This document shows, one piece after another, positions 27,714 to 36,546 of a stretch of 64,000 bases of DNA. Position 1 is the stretch's first letter, and each line of letters starts with the position of its first letter. Origin of the DNA: Sphingomonas caeni (GTDB lineage: Bacteria; Pseudomonadota; Alphaproteobacteria; Sphingomonadales; Sphingomonadaceae); the NCBI RefSeq assembly GCF_026013415.1, contig NZ_JAPDOK010000001.1, positions 747,342-811,341 of the forward strand, given 5' to 3'. The notes below the pieces were generated by a model. It worked only from the letters and a program-made list of their open reading frames with translations. It did no database searches and was not told the origin of the DNA. Position numbers and translations under genes: made by a program.

Positions 27714-28556
27714 ATGATGGCAAGGATGATCGGCACGGCGGCGCTCTGGCTGATGGCGCTCGCGGCCCCCGCCCAGGCGCAGTCCGCGCCGCGCTGGATC
27801 CCCGAGGCCGGCACTCATAGCTATCGCTACGAATCGATCACCCATATCCCCAATGCCCCGGGACAGAGCTTCCGGCTCGATTACGACCTGATCTCGGACG
27901 GCAAGGGCGGGTTGGTCGCGGTGATCAAGGCCGCGGGGCACCGCGACCGCGATGCCGGCGAGTGGAGCGATCCCGAGATCGACGATGCCTGCCGCACCGC
28001 GCTCCACGCCCAGGGCAGCGAGCTCGCGCGCGTCACCCTTTCGCCGATCGCGCCCGATGTCGCGCAGAGCCTCGGCTCGGCCTTCATGCCCGACTGCGCG
28101 CCGCCCGACATCTTTTTCCCGATCACCGATGTGCTCAACGTCGCGCTGATCCAGGTCGCGCCGCAATTCCAAATCGCCCAGCTCGCCAAGCCGGGGGACA
28201 GCCGCCGCTTCCCCGGCTACAAGACCAATATCGACCGGCCCGATACCGTGGTTGGCCTCGAATCGACCGGCGGGACGATCAGCTTCGCGTCGCTCGTCCC
28301 CGGTCGCGCGAGCATCGACTGGGCCTCCGATCCGCTCAAGATCAGCCTGATCCACCGCCGCGCCTATAACGGCGCCGATGTGACGCTGACCGGCACCGAG
28401 ATGTTCGTCTTCCGGCTCGAAATCGATCCGCGCACCGGCGTGCTGCTGAGCGCCGCGACGGTCAGCGACCAGCTCGACATGACCATGTCGCTCCCCGGCG
28501 GCTATTCGCAACCGCTGCCGATCACCCGCGAGGTTTCGATCAAGCCGCTTCCCTGA
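27714..28556 (+). CDS. Exported protein of unknown function
   Basis: This 280-residue protein has a clear signal peptide (MMARMIGTAALWLMALAAPAQAQ) and no other hydrophobic segment, so it is periplasmic or outer-membrane associated. I do not recognise the family. The body is beta-rich, with two well-spaced cysteines (DDACRTAL and MPDCAPPD) that could form a disulfide. It starts 30 bases after the transporter gene and may share its transcript. A double ATG at 27714 gives two possible starts. Confidence 0.7.
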   Translation: MMARMIGTAALWLMALAAPAQAQSAPRWIPEAGTHSYRYESITHIPNAPGQSFRLDYDLISDGKGGLVAVIKAAGHRDRDAGEWSDPEIDDACRTALHAQGSELARVTLSPIAPDVAQSLGSAFMPDCAPPDIFFPITDVLNVALIQVAPQFQIAQLAKPGDSRRFPGYKTNIDRPDTVVGLESTGGTISFASLVPGRASIDWASDPLKISLIHRRAYNGADVTLTGTEMFVFRLEIDPRTGVLLSAATVSDQLDMTMSLPGGYSQPLPITREVSIKPLP

Positions 28557-28646
28557 TCGCGCGCCTGACACCGCTGACAGTTTGGCTGGCAATCGCCCGC
28601 CAATCGGCTATCCAAGGCCCCAAGAAAACACCTTGGGAGAGAATCG

Positions 28647-31109
28647 ATGCGGCAGGCCACCTTCTTGCTGGCGACCACCGTCATGTTCGCCGTGCCCGCG
28701 GCGGTCGCCATGCAGGATCCGACGCCTGCGCCCACCGTCGCCGATCCGGCGAACTGGCCCGCCGCCGCGAGCCAGGGTCTGGTCGATCCCAAGACCGAGG
28801 CCTTCATCACCGAGCTGATGTCGCAGATGACGCTCGAGGAGAAAGTGGGCCAGATGGTCCAGGGCGACATCAGCTATGTGAAGCCCGAGGACCTGCGCAA
28901 ATATCCGCTGGGGTCGATCCTCGCCGGCGGCAATTCGCCCCCGCTCGCGGGCAATGACCGTGCCCCGCAAAAGGACTGGGTCGATACCGCGCGCGCCTTC
29001 CGCGCGGTGAACATGGAGGACCGGCCGGGCCGCAAGGTCAAGATCCCGCTGATGTTCGGGATCGACGCGGTCCATGGCAACGCCAACGTGATCGGCGCAA
29101 CGATCATGCCGCACAATATCGGGCTCGGCGCGATGCGCGACCCCGCGCTGATGCGCAAGATCGGCTGGGTCACCGCGGTCGAGACCGCGGCAAGCGGGAT
29201 CGACTGGGCCTTTGGTCCTACGGTCACCGTGCCGCAGGACGATCGCTGGGGCCGCGCCTATGAGGGCTATTCGGAGAATCCCGAGGTCGTCGCCTCCTAT
29301 GCCGGCGAGATGGTGCTCGGCCAGCAGGGCGTGCCCGGCACCGAGCGTCGCATCCAGCAGGGCTATGTCGCCTCGAGCGTCAAGCATTTCCTCGGCGATG
29401 GCGGCACCTGGAACGGCATCGATCAGGGCGACACCCGCGTCGATGAAGCCACGCTCGCGCGCATCCATGCCGCGGGCTATCCGCCCGCGATCAACGCCGG
29501 CACGATGACGGTGATGGCGTCGTACAACAGCTGGAACGGCGTGAAGATGCACGGCAACCAGTCGCTGATCACCGGCGTGCTCAAGGGCAGGATGGGCTTC
29601 CAGGGCTTCGTGGTCGGCGACTGGAACGGCCATGGCCAGGTCCCCGGCTGCACCAGCGAGGATTGCCCCCAAACCTTCATCGCCGGGCTCGACATGGCGA
29701 TGGCACCCGACAGCTGGAAGAAGCTGTTCGAGACCACCGTGGCGCACGCCCGGGACGGCAGCCTGCCGATGTCGCGCATCGACGACGCGGTGCGCCGCAT
29801 CCTGCGCGTCAAGGCCAAGCTCGGCCTGTTCGATCCCGCGCGCCCGCTCGAGGGCAAGGAGGGTGTGCTCGGCGCGCCCGAGCACCGCGCGGTCGCGCGC
29901 CAGGCGGTGAGCGAATCGCTCGTACTGCTCAAGAACAACGGCGTGCTGCCGGTAAAGGCCTCGGCGAACGTCCTCGTCACCGGCCCCGGCGCCGATTCGA
30001 TGCAGATGCAGACCGGCGGCTGGACCTTGAGCTGGCAGGGCGATGGCAACCCCAACGAGATGTTTCCGGGCGGCACCACCATCTACAAGGGGATCGCCGA
30101 CGCGGTGACCGCCGGCGGTGGCAAGACCGAACTCTCGGCCGATGGCAGCTTCAAGACCAAGCCCTATGTCGCGATCGTGGTGTTCGGCGAACAGCCCTAT
30201 GCCGAGATGCGTGGCGATATCCGCACGCTCGAATTCCAGCCCGGCGACAAGCAGGCGCTTGCCGTTCTCAAGAAGCTCAAGGCAGCAGGGATCCCGGTGG
30301 TGTCGGTGTTCCTCTCGGGCCGCCCGCTCTGGGTGAACCCCGAACTCAACCAGTCCGACGCCTTCGTCGCCGCCTGGCTGCCGGGCAGCGAGGGCAATGG
30401 CGTCGCGGACGTCCTCATCGGCGACGCCGCCGGCAAGCCGCGCCGCGATTTCCGCGGCACGCTCTCGTTCAGCTGGCCCAAGACCGCGGGCCAGTTCACG
30501 CTCAACTGGGGCATGGCCAATTACGACCCGCTCTTCCCGTTCGGCTTCGGCCTCACCTACGCCAAGCCGGGCACGCTCGGCACGCTGAGCGAGGAGCCCG
30601 GGGTCGATGCCAGCCTCGCCAACACCAGCACCTATTTCGCGCGCGGCGTCACGCCGGCACCGTGGAGCTTCGCCGCCGATGCGGGGATCACCCGCAAGGT
30701 GGTCGAGGGCCCGGCGCAGCAGGAGGGCGCGGCGCAGCTGAGCTGGACCAAGCCCGGGTCCTTGCGCATCGGCGGCAGCGGCCCGCTCGATCTGCTGCGC
30801 GAGGCCAATGGCGATCTCTCGCTCCAGATCAGCTACCGGCTCGACACCGCCGCGACCGGCCGGGTCGGGCTGCTGATGGAGGGCGGCAAGAACACCGGCG
30901 CGATCGACGCGACCGCGCTGTTCACCGGCCAGACGGGCACATGGCGAACCCTGAAAATCTTCCTCAAATGCTATCAGGCCGCGGGGGTCGATCTCGGCAA
31001 CGTCACCTCGCCCTTCGTGGTGCAGGCATCGGCGCCGCTCAGCTTCTCGGTCGCCGATGTGCGGATCGTCTCCGATCCCAACAACTCGATCTGCCCGGGG
31101 GCGAAGTGA
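28647..31109 (+). CDS. Glycoside hydrolase family 3 beta-glucosidase (exported)
   Basis: This 820-residue enzyme has a signal peptide (to about AVAMQ), the GH3 N-domain beginning LMSQMTLEEKVGQMVQGD, the catalytic nucleophile D325 in FVVGDWNGHG, and the KHFLGDGGTWNGIDQGD loop typical of bacterial and plant exo-beta-glucosidases. The second domain follows (ALLVTGPGAD-like segment NVLVTGPGADSMQMQTGGW), then a C-terminal beta-sandwich of about 150 residues. It should remove terminal glucose from beta-glucans or cellobiose in the periplasm. It overlaps the GH35-like gene by four bases. Confidence 0.92.
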   Translation: MRQATFLLATTVMFAVPAAVAMQDPTPAPTVADPANWPAAASQGLVDPKTEAFITELMSQMTLEEKVGQMVQGDISYVKPEDLRKYPLGSILAGGNSPPLAGNDRAPQKDWVDTARAFRAVNMEDRPGRKVKIPLMFGIDAVHGNANVIGATIMPHNIGLGAMRDPALMRKIGWVTAVETAASGIDWAFGPTVTVPQDDRWGRAYEGYSENPEVVASYAGEMVLGQQGVPGTERRIQQGYVASSVKHFLGDGGTWNGIDQGDTRVDEATLARIHAAGYPPAINAGTMTVMASYNSWNGVKMHGNQSLITGVLKGRMGFQGFVVGDWNGHGQVPGCTSEDCPQTFIAGLDMAMAPDSWKKLFETTVAHARDGSLPMSRIDDAVRRILRVKAKLGLFDPARPLEGKEGVLGAPEHRAVARQAVSESLVLLKNNGVLPVKASANVLVTGPGADSMQMQTGGWTLSWQGDGNPNEMFPGGTTIYKGIADAVTAGGGKTELSADGSFKTKPYVAIVVFGEQPYAEMRGDIRTLEFQPGDKQALAVLKKLKAAGIPVVSVFLSGRPLWVNPELNQSDAFVAAWLPGSEGNGVADVLIGDAAGKPRRDFRGTLSFSWPKTAGQFTLNWGMANYDPLFPFGFGLTYAKPGTLGTLSEEPGVDASLANTSTYFARGVTPAPWSFAADAGITRKVVEGPAQQEGAAQLSWTKPGSLRIGGSGPLDLLREANGDLSLQISYRLDTAATGRVGLLMEGGKNTGAIDATALFTGQTGTWRTLKIFLKCYQAAGVDLGNVTSPFVVQASAPLSFSVADVRIVSDPNNSICPGAK

Positions 31110-32728
31110 TCCGCGCCCTCCTCGCGCTCGCGCTCGCCGCCCTGCCGCTCCCGGCGCTGGCGGCGAAGGCGGAGCTGCCGCGCATCGTCACCCAGAATGG
31201 CCGCCACGCGCTATTCGTCGATGGCCGCCCCTTCCTGATGCTCGGCGTGCAGGCGAACAATTCGAGCAACTACCCCGCGATGCTCCCGCTCGTCTGGCCG
31301 ATGGTCGAGCGCGTCCATGCCAACACGCTCGAAATCCCGGTCGCCTGGGAACAGATCGAGCCGGCCGAGGGGCAGTTCGACTTCTCGTACCTCGATGTCC
31401 TGCTCAAGCAGGCCCGCGAACACGATACCCGCCTCGTGCTGCTCTGGTTCGGCACCTGGAAGAATGGGAGCAGCACCTATGTTCCCGAATGGGTAAAACA
31501 GAATCCTGCCCGGTTCCCGCAGGCGCGCACCGCGAGCGGCGGCTATAGTTCGCTCTCGTCTTTCGGCAAGAATACGCTGAATGCGGATCGGCGCGCGTTC
31601 GTCGCGCTGATGACGTATCTGCGCGATCATGATCCCGACAACAGCGTCATCATGGTCCAGGTCGAAAATGAGTCGGGACAATGGTCGCTCGGGCGTGATT
31701 ACAGCCCGGAAGCCACCGCCTTGTTCGAGGGACCGGTGCCCGCTGCGCTCGTCAAGGGACTCGGGCGCACCGGAGGAACCTGGCGGCAGGTGTTCGGCAA
31801 GACCGCCGAGACCGCCTTCTCCGCATGGTACACCGCGCAATATATCGATGCGGTCGCGGCCGCGGGCAAGGCCGTCAAGCCACTGCCAATGTATTGCAAC
31901 GCCGCGCTCAGCGATGCCTTCAATGCCGAGCCCGATCCGATGGGCGTGCCCGCTGGTGGGCCCAATTGGCCCGTTATTCCGATCTGGAAGGCCGCCGCGC
32001 CGCACATCGATCTGGTCGCGCCCGATATCTACGCGCACGATTGGAAAGCCTATCTCGCCTATCTCGATCACTATGCGCGGCCGGATAATCCCCTGATGGT
32101 GCCCGAAACGGGCAACGCCCTCGATCAGGCGCGCTTTTTCTGGCCGGCGCTGGGCAAGGGCTCGATCGGCTTTTCGCCCTTCGGCTTCGACGGCGACGAC
32201 TATACCAACTATCCGCTGGGCGCGAAGACGCTCGACGACGCCACGGTCGAGGCCTTCGCCGCCAACTATCGCCTGTTCCGGCCGATGGCGCGGACCTGGG
32301 CGAAGATCGCGTTCGAAAACCCCATATGGGGTGTCGCCAAGGGCCCTGACGCGGCTGACCAATCGACCGTGATGGGCCGATGGAAAGCGACCGCGATCTT
32401 CGAGCAATGGCAGTTCGGCGAGCCCGACTGGACCTGGCTTCAGCGTGACCCGCATCCCACCAAGGGGCAGCCCGTCGGGGGTGCGGTGATCGCTCAGATC
32501 GGGCCTGACGAGTTCCTCGTCGCGGGCGCGAATGTCCGGATGCGTTTCAGCCTCGCCAAGGCCGCGCCCGGCGAACGTTCGCAACTGCTCCGCGTCGAGC
32601 AGGGCAGCTTCGACGCCAGCGGCAACTGGGTGATGCGCAACGTCTGGAACGGCGACCAGGTCGACTACGGCCTCAATTTCACGGCGCGTCCGGTGATGCT
32701 GCGCGTCCGCCTCGGGAGCGTCCAATGA
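31106..32728 (+). CDS. GH35-like beta-galactosidase with DUF5597 domain
   Basis: This 540-residue exported protein starts with a GTG overlapping the GH3 stop, then a signal peptide (VIRALLALALAALPLPALAA). The TIM-barrel shows the GH35 motifs: VENES with the likely acid-base E189, and a candidate nucleophile E334 in LMVPETGNALD. The C-terminal part corresponds to DUF5597, as in bacterial enzymes annotated as beta-galactosidase. The substrate may be a terminal galactose or arabinose on a plant glycan. Codon use is slightly less GC-rich in the middle of this gene than in its neighbours. Confidence 0.85.
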   Translation: MIRALLALALAALPLPALAAKAELPRIVTQNGRHALFVDGRPFLMLGVQANNSSNYPAMLPLVWPMVERVHANTLEIPVAWEQIEPAEGQFDFSYLDVLLKQAREHDTRLVLLWFGTWKNGSSTYVPEWVKQNPARFPQARTASGGYSSLSSFGKNTLNADRRAFVALMTYLRDHDPDNSVIMVQVENESGQWSLGRDYSPEATALFEGPVPAALVKGLGRTGGTWRQVFGKTAETAFSAWYTAQYIDAVAAAGKAVKPLPMYCNAALSDAFNAEPDPMGVPAGGPNWPVIPIWKAAAPHIDLVAPDIYAHDWKAYLAYLDHYARPDNPLMVPETGNALDQARFFWPALGKGSIGFSPFGFDGDDYTNYPLGAKTLDDATVEAFAANYRLFRPMARTWAKIAFENPIWGVAKGPDAADQSTVMGRWKATAIFEQWQFGEPDWTWLQRDPHPTKGQPVGGAVIAQIGPDEFLVAGANVRMRFSLAKAAPGERSQLLRVEQGSFDASGNWVMRNVWNGDQVDYGLNFTARPVMLRVRLGSVQ

Positions 32729-33795
32729 GCGCCAAGGAAATGAGTGGCTGGCTGGTACAGGGCGGCACGATCGAGACGATCGCCATTTCGCGCGGGCCCT
32801 TCCGCGCGCAGCTGCTCAACCTCGGCGCGACGCTGCGCGCGCTCGAGGCGCCCGACCGCAATGGCGACAGCGCGAACGTCACGCTCGGCTATCGCGATCT
32901 CGAGGAATATCGCGGCCATCCGCGCTTCTACGGCGCGGTCGCGGGCCGCTACGCCAACCGCATCGGCGGCGCCCGCTTCGCGCTCGACGGGCGCACCTAC
33001 ACGCTCCCCAAGAATAACGGCGAGAACAACCTCCATTCGGGGCCCCTCGGGCTCGACCAGGTCTTCTGGGACGTCAGCCACCAGACCGATCATTCGGTCA
33101 CCTATTCGACGCTGAGCCCCGCGGGCACCAACGGCTTCCCCGGCAACCTCCATGTCGATGTCGCCTATGTGCTCGAGGAAGACGGCCTCGCGATCACCTT
33201 CACCGCGACCACCGATGCCGCAACCGTGGTCAACCTCACCCACCACGCCTATTTCAACCTCGCGGGCGAGGCGAGCGCGAGCACGGTGCTCGACCACTGG
33301 CTCCAGATCCCGGCGAGCCGCACCACCCCGACCGACCCGACGATGGTCCCCACCGGCGTCTTCGCCGACGTGGCGGGCACCCCATTCGATTTCCGCACGC
33401 CCAAGCCGATCGGCCGCGATATCGGTTCGCAGGACGTCCAGCTGCTCCAGGGCAAGGGCTACGACCACAACTTCGTGCTCGACACGCCCCCGGGCCGCAT
33501 CCGCCGCGTCGCCACCGCCTTCGATTCCGTCAGCGGCCGCGTGCTCGAAGTCCATTCGGACCAGCCCGGCGTCCAGCTCTACACCGGCAACCACCTCGCC
33601 GGCGGCGCCGCGGGCACGTCAGGCGCCAACTATCCCTCGCGCGGCGGCTTCTGCCTCGAACCCCAGAATTTCCCCGACGCGCCCAACAAGCCGCAATTCC
33701 CGTCGGCCCGCCTCGACCCGGGCCAGAAATACACCCATGCGATGGCCTTCCGCTTCCGCACGGCGGCGGACCAGGGCGAGGCGTTTCCCGCCTGA
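32725..33795 (+). CDS. galM: Aldose 1-epimerase
   Basis: This 356-residue protein interconverts alpha and beta anomers of free sugars, which helps to use products of the two hydrolases before it. Family landmarks are YANRIGGARFALDG, NNGENNLHSGPLGLDQVFWD, the catalytic histidine region LTHHAYFNLAGE, GYDHNFVLD and the end PNKPQFPSARLDPGQKY. No signal peptide is visible. It overlaps the GH35-like gene by four bases and ends on the first base of a perfect terminator hairpin shared with the convergent dehydrogenase gene. Confidence 0.93.
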   Translation: MSAKEMSGWLVQGGTIETIAISRGPFRAQLLNLGATLRALEAPDRNGDSANVTLGYRDLEEYRGHPRFYGAVAGRYANRIGGARFALDGRTYTLPKNNGENNLHSGPLGLDQVFWDVSHQTDHSVTYSTLSPAGTNGFPGNLHVDVAYVLEEDGLAITFTATTDAATVVNLTHHAYFNLAGEASASTVLDHWLQIPASRTTPTDPTMVPTGVFADVAGTPFDFRTPKPIGRDIGSQDVQLLQGKGYDHNFVLDTPPGRIRRVATAFDSVSGRVLEVHSDQPGVQLYTGNHLAGGAAGTSGANYPSRGGFCLEPQNFPDAPNKPQFPSARLDPGQKYTHAMAFRFRTAADQGEAFPA

Positions 33796-33823
33796 AAATC
33801 CTCCCCCGGAGGGGGAGGATTTT
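33795..33823. terminator. Bidirectional terminator hairpin between galM and the aldehyde dehydrogenase gene
   Basis: AAAATCCTCCCCC (33795-33807) and GGGGGAGGATTTT (33811-33823) pair perfectly over 13 bases around a GGA loop, with A and T runs at the ends that act as U-tracts in both directions. The element overlaps the stop codons of both genes. It is a minimal form of the CCTCCCCC palindromes found elsewhere in the window. Confidence 0.85.
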
Positions 33824-35399
33824 ACAAGGTCGGCTTCCCGTCCACGCGCCGCGGGATGCCCGCATCGCCGTCCGCCAGATCCGCCGGCAGCAACGCCGCG
33901 GGGATGTCCTGGTAAGACACAGGCCGCAGGAAGCGGTCGATCGCGAGCGTCCCCACCGAAGTGCTCCGCCCGTCCGAGGTCGAGGGGAAGGGCCCGCCAT
34001 GGACCATCGCGTCGGTCACTTCGACGCCGGTCGGCCAGCCATTCGCCAGAATGCGGCCCACCTTGCGCTCGAGCAGCGGCAGCAGCTTGCGCGCCACGTC
34101 GGTATCGCTCTCGTCGAGATGCACGGTCGCGGTCAGCTGCCCCTCGAGATGCCCGATCACGCTCAGCATCTCGTCGGCGTCGGCGCAGCGGATCACGAGG
34201 CTGGCGGAGCCGAACACTTCCTCCGAATGCCCCTCGGCATCGGCGATGAAGTCCTTCGCCGCGATCGAGAAGAGCGCCGCGCGGCCGCAATGCGGCCCGC
34301 CGGGCTCCTGGCCCGCGGCAAGCTGGCTTAGCGCGGGCGACGAGGCCATGCGCGCGACGCCGCTCTCATAGGCCTTGTGGATGCCGGGCGAGAGCATGGT
34401 CTGCGCAGGCGCCACGCCCACCGCGTCGGTGGCGGCGACGAGGAAGCGGTCGAGCGCTGGCCCGTCCACTGCGAGCACCAGCCCCGGATTGGTGCAGAAC
34501 TGCCCCGCCCCCATCGTCAGCGAGCCGACGAACGCCGCGCCCAGCGCTTCCGCCTTCGCCTCGAGGATCGAGGGCAGCAGGAACACGGGATTGATGCTGC
34601 TCATCTCGGCATAGACCGGGATCGGCACCGGGCGGCTCGCGGCGAGCTTCATAAGCTGGGTGCCGCCGCTGCGCGAGCCGGTGAAGCCCACTGCCTTGAC
34701 GCGCGGGTCGCTCACCAGCGCCGAACCCACCGAATTGCCCGGGCCGTTGAGCATGCTGAACACACCCGCGGGCATGCCGGTCTTCTGCGCGGCGCGCGTC
34801 ACCGCGCCTGCGACCAGCTCGGCCGTCCCCGGATGCGCGCTATGCCCCTTGACGATCACCGGGCAACCGGCGGCCAGCGCCGAGGCGGTGTCGCCGCCCG
34901 CGGTCGAGAAGGCGAGCGGGAAGTTGCTCGCGCCGAACACCACCACCGGGCCCAGCGGCACCATGCGCAGCCGCAGGTCGGGCTTGCGGATCGGCTGACG
35001 GTCCGGGATCGCATGGTCGATCCGTGCACGCAGATACTCACCGAGCCGCAGCTCCTTCGCGAACAGCCGCAGCTGCCCCACGGTGCGCCCGCGCTCGCCG
35101 GTCAGGCGCGCGTGCGGCAGCCCGGTCTCGGCCATGGCGCGCTCGGTCAGCGTCTCGCCCAGCGCGTCGATCTCGTCGGCGGCGGCTTCGAGGAATTCGG
35201 CGCGCTTCTCACGCGGCAGGTTCGAATAGATCGGGAAGGCGGCCTCGGCTGCGGCGCAGGCAGCCTCGACATCATCGACGGTGGCGAGCGTGAAGGGCGG
35301 CTCGATCTCGGCACCGGTCGCCGGCGAAACCGCGCGGAAGGTGCCGTTGGCCCCCGCAACACGCTGGGTCGCAATGAACAATTCGCCGGTCAGCCCCAT
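33822..35399 (-). CDS. Aldehyde dehydrogenase, alpha-ketoglutarate semialdehyde (2,5-dioxovalerate) type
   Basis: This 525-residue enzyme matches the NADP-type dehydrogenases that oxidise 2,5-dioxovalerate to 2-oxoglutarate, the final step of non-phosphorylating arabinose, xylose and hexarate pathways. Seen are the cofactor region VVVFGASNFPLAFSTAGGD, VKGHSAHPGTAELV, the general base in YAEMSSINPVFLLP and the catalytic cysteine in GAGQFCTNPGLVL. Its length and the FGASNFP motif separate it from common betaine aldehyde dehydrogenases. A FadR-type regulator gene lies 110 bases upstream on the same strand. Confidence 0.9.
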   Translation of the reverse strand: MGLTGELFIATQRVAGANGTFRAVSPATGAEIEPPFTLATVDDVEAACAAAEAAFPIYSNLPREKRAEFLEAAADEIDALGETLTERAMAETGLPHARLTGERGRTVGQLRLFAKELRLGEYLRARIDHAIPDRQPIRKPDLRLRMVPLGPVVVFGASNFPLAFSTAGGDTASALAAGCPVIVKGHSAHPGTAELVAGAVTRAAQKTGMPAGVFSMLNGPGNSVGSALVSDPRVKAVGFTGSRSGGTQLMKLAASRPVPIPVYAEMSSINPVFLLPSILEAKAEALGAAFVGSLTMGAGQFCTNPGLVLAVDGPALDRFLVAATDAVGVAPAQTMLSPGIHKAYESGVARMASSPALSQLAAGQEPGGPHCGRAALFSIAAKDFIADAEGHSEEVFGSASLVIRCADADEMLSVIGHLEGQLTATVHLDESDTDVARKLLPLLERKVGRILANGWPTGVEVTDAMVHGGPFPSTSDGRSTSVGTLAIDRFLRPVSYQDIPAALLPADLADGDAGIPRRVDGKPTL

Positions 35400-35509
35400 G
35401 GGTCGCTCCTCACCTGATTCGCCAAAGTTAGCGGTAACAATTCGAGGCGGGATTTAGGGACCAAAGCCCGTTCGTTCAAGCCGCGAGGGCATGGGCTGAA
35501 TAGCGCGCG

Positions 35510-36265
35510 CTAGCAGCAGCCGCGGGCTTCCATCGTATCAGTCAGCCCGCGATCCACCAGCCCCGCCATCGCGTCATGCGCGCGCTGGGGGTCCTGCGCC
35601 TCGATCGCATGGAACACTTCGAGATGGACCGGCAGCGCGTCGAGCGCAGCGGGCAGGCGGTCCTGCTTGAACGCCGTGGTCAGCTCGATCGCGGTCGCGA
35701 CACCGTTGGTCAGCGAGATCACGAAATCATTATGGCTCGCCTCGAGCAGCGCCGCATGGAATTCATGGTCGCACGCGCGGCCTTCCTCGGTCGCGAAGGT
35801 GTGCTTCGCCACCCCGGCAAGCCCCTCGCGCATCCGCTCGAGCTGTTCGGGGGTGCGCCGGATCGCCGCCAGCCGCGCCGCGTCGGGCTCGACGATGCGG
35901 CGAAGCTCGAACAGGCTCTCGATCAGCGCGGGCTCGGGATCGGTGGCCGCGAACATCCAGCCGAGCACATCGGGATCGAGCAGGTGCCAGTCGGCGCGCG
36001 CGCTCACCTGCGTCCCGATCTTGGGCCGCGAATGCACCAGGCCCTTGGCCGCGAGGATCCGGATCGCCTCGCGATAGGCGGTACGCGAAACCTTGAACTG
36101 CTCGCTCGCCGCGATTTCGCCCTCGAGCAGCTCGCCCGGCTGGAGCGCGCCCGTGACGATTCGGATGCCCAGGTCGCGCGCCACCGTGCCGTGCAGGCGC
36201 AGCGATTTTGGCCGCGAAGCGCGCTTCGATTTGGAGATTTTCGCCGCCGGGGCCGATAGGGCCAT
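35510..36265 (-). CDS. FadR-subfamily (GntR) transcriptional regulator
   Basis: This 251-residue protein has an N-terminal winged helix-turn-helix (VSRTAYREAIRILAAKGLV, about residues 60-78) and an all-helical FCD ligand domain with conserved H and D residues (CDHEFHAALLEASHND). Such proteins usually repress sugar-acid or amino-acid catabolic genes and release DNA on binding a pathway metabolite. The frame is open further upstream, but that part runs through the tRNA-Ser gene, so the ATG at 36265 is the start. The likely target is the adjacent dehydrogenase gene and perhaps the hydrolase genes. Confidence 0.88.
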   Translation of the reverse strand: MALSAPAAKISKSKRASRPKSLRLHGTVARDLGIRIVTGALQPGELLEGEIAASEQFKVSRTAYREAIRILAAKGLVHSRPKIGTQVSARADWHLLDPDVLGWMFAATDPEPALIESLFELRRIVEPDAARLAAIRRTPEQLERMREGLAGVAKHTFATEEGRACDHEFHAALLEASHNDFVISLTNGVATAIELTTAFKQDRLPAALDALPVHLEVFHAIEAQDPQRAHDAMAGLVDRGLTDTMEARGCC

Positions 36266-36291
36266 CCGGCTCCGGGGCTGGCGAGAGGCGC

Positions 36292-36384
36292 TGGCGGAGA
36301 CGGAGGGATTCGAACCCTCGGTACGGGATTTACCCATACGGCGGTTTAGCAAACCGCTGGTTTCAGCCACTCACCCACGTCTCC
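36292..36384 (-). tRNA. tRNA-Ser (anticodon GCT)
   Basis: The 93-base minus-strand gene folds as a class II tRNA. The acceptor GGAGACG (36378-36384) pairs with CGTCTCC (36296-36302), followed by discriminator G and an encoded CCA (36292-36294). The anticodon arm is GCGGT-TTGCTAA-ACCGC, giving GCT, which reads AGC and AGT. The T-loop is GTTCGAATC, and the variable arm is long as expected for serine. It lies 26 bases before the regulator gene. Confidence 0.95.
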
Positions 36385-36406
36385 GGAAAAAGGGCCAGAA
36401 GCCGCG

Positions 36407-36436
36407 GCTATAGCGGCGCTTTTGGGCGAGGGTCAA
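36407..36436 (-). promoter_or_regulatory. Sigma-70-type promoter of tRNA-Ser
   Basis: On the minus strand TTGACC (36431-36436) and TATAGC (36407-36412) are 18 bases apart, and transcription would begin about 16-20 bases before the mature tRNA 5' end at 36384. Because no terminator is seen after the tRNA, the transcript could continue into the regulator gene at 36265. Confidence 0.65.
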
Positions 36437-36546
36437 CGCCTCCAACCGATCCGGCTTGATTTAGACTCGTCTTGTCGCCCGTTCATTGCCGGTGCAGGGC
36501 CACGGGCATAGCGTTTCCCATGCGTTTCTATGTGGGGATGGGGTTT

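Noticed and set aside
36292..36384. tRNA-Ser as the attachment site of a genomic island
   Set aside because: No second copy of the tRNA 3' end and no integrase gene were found in the window, and the adjacent sugar genes have normal base composition.
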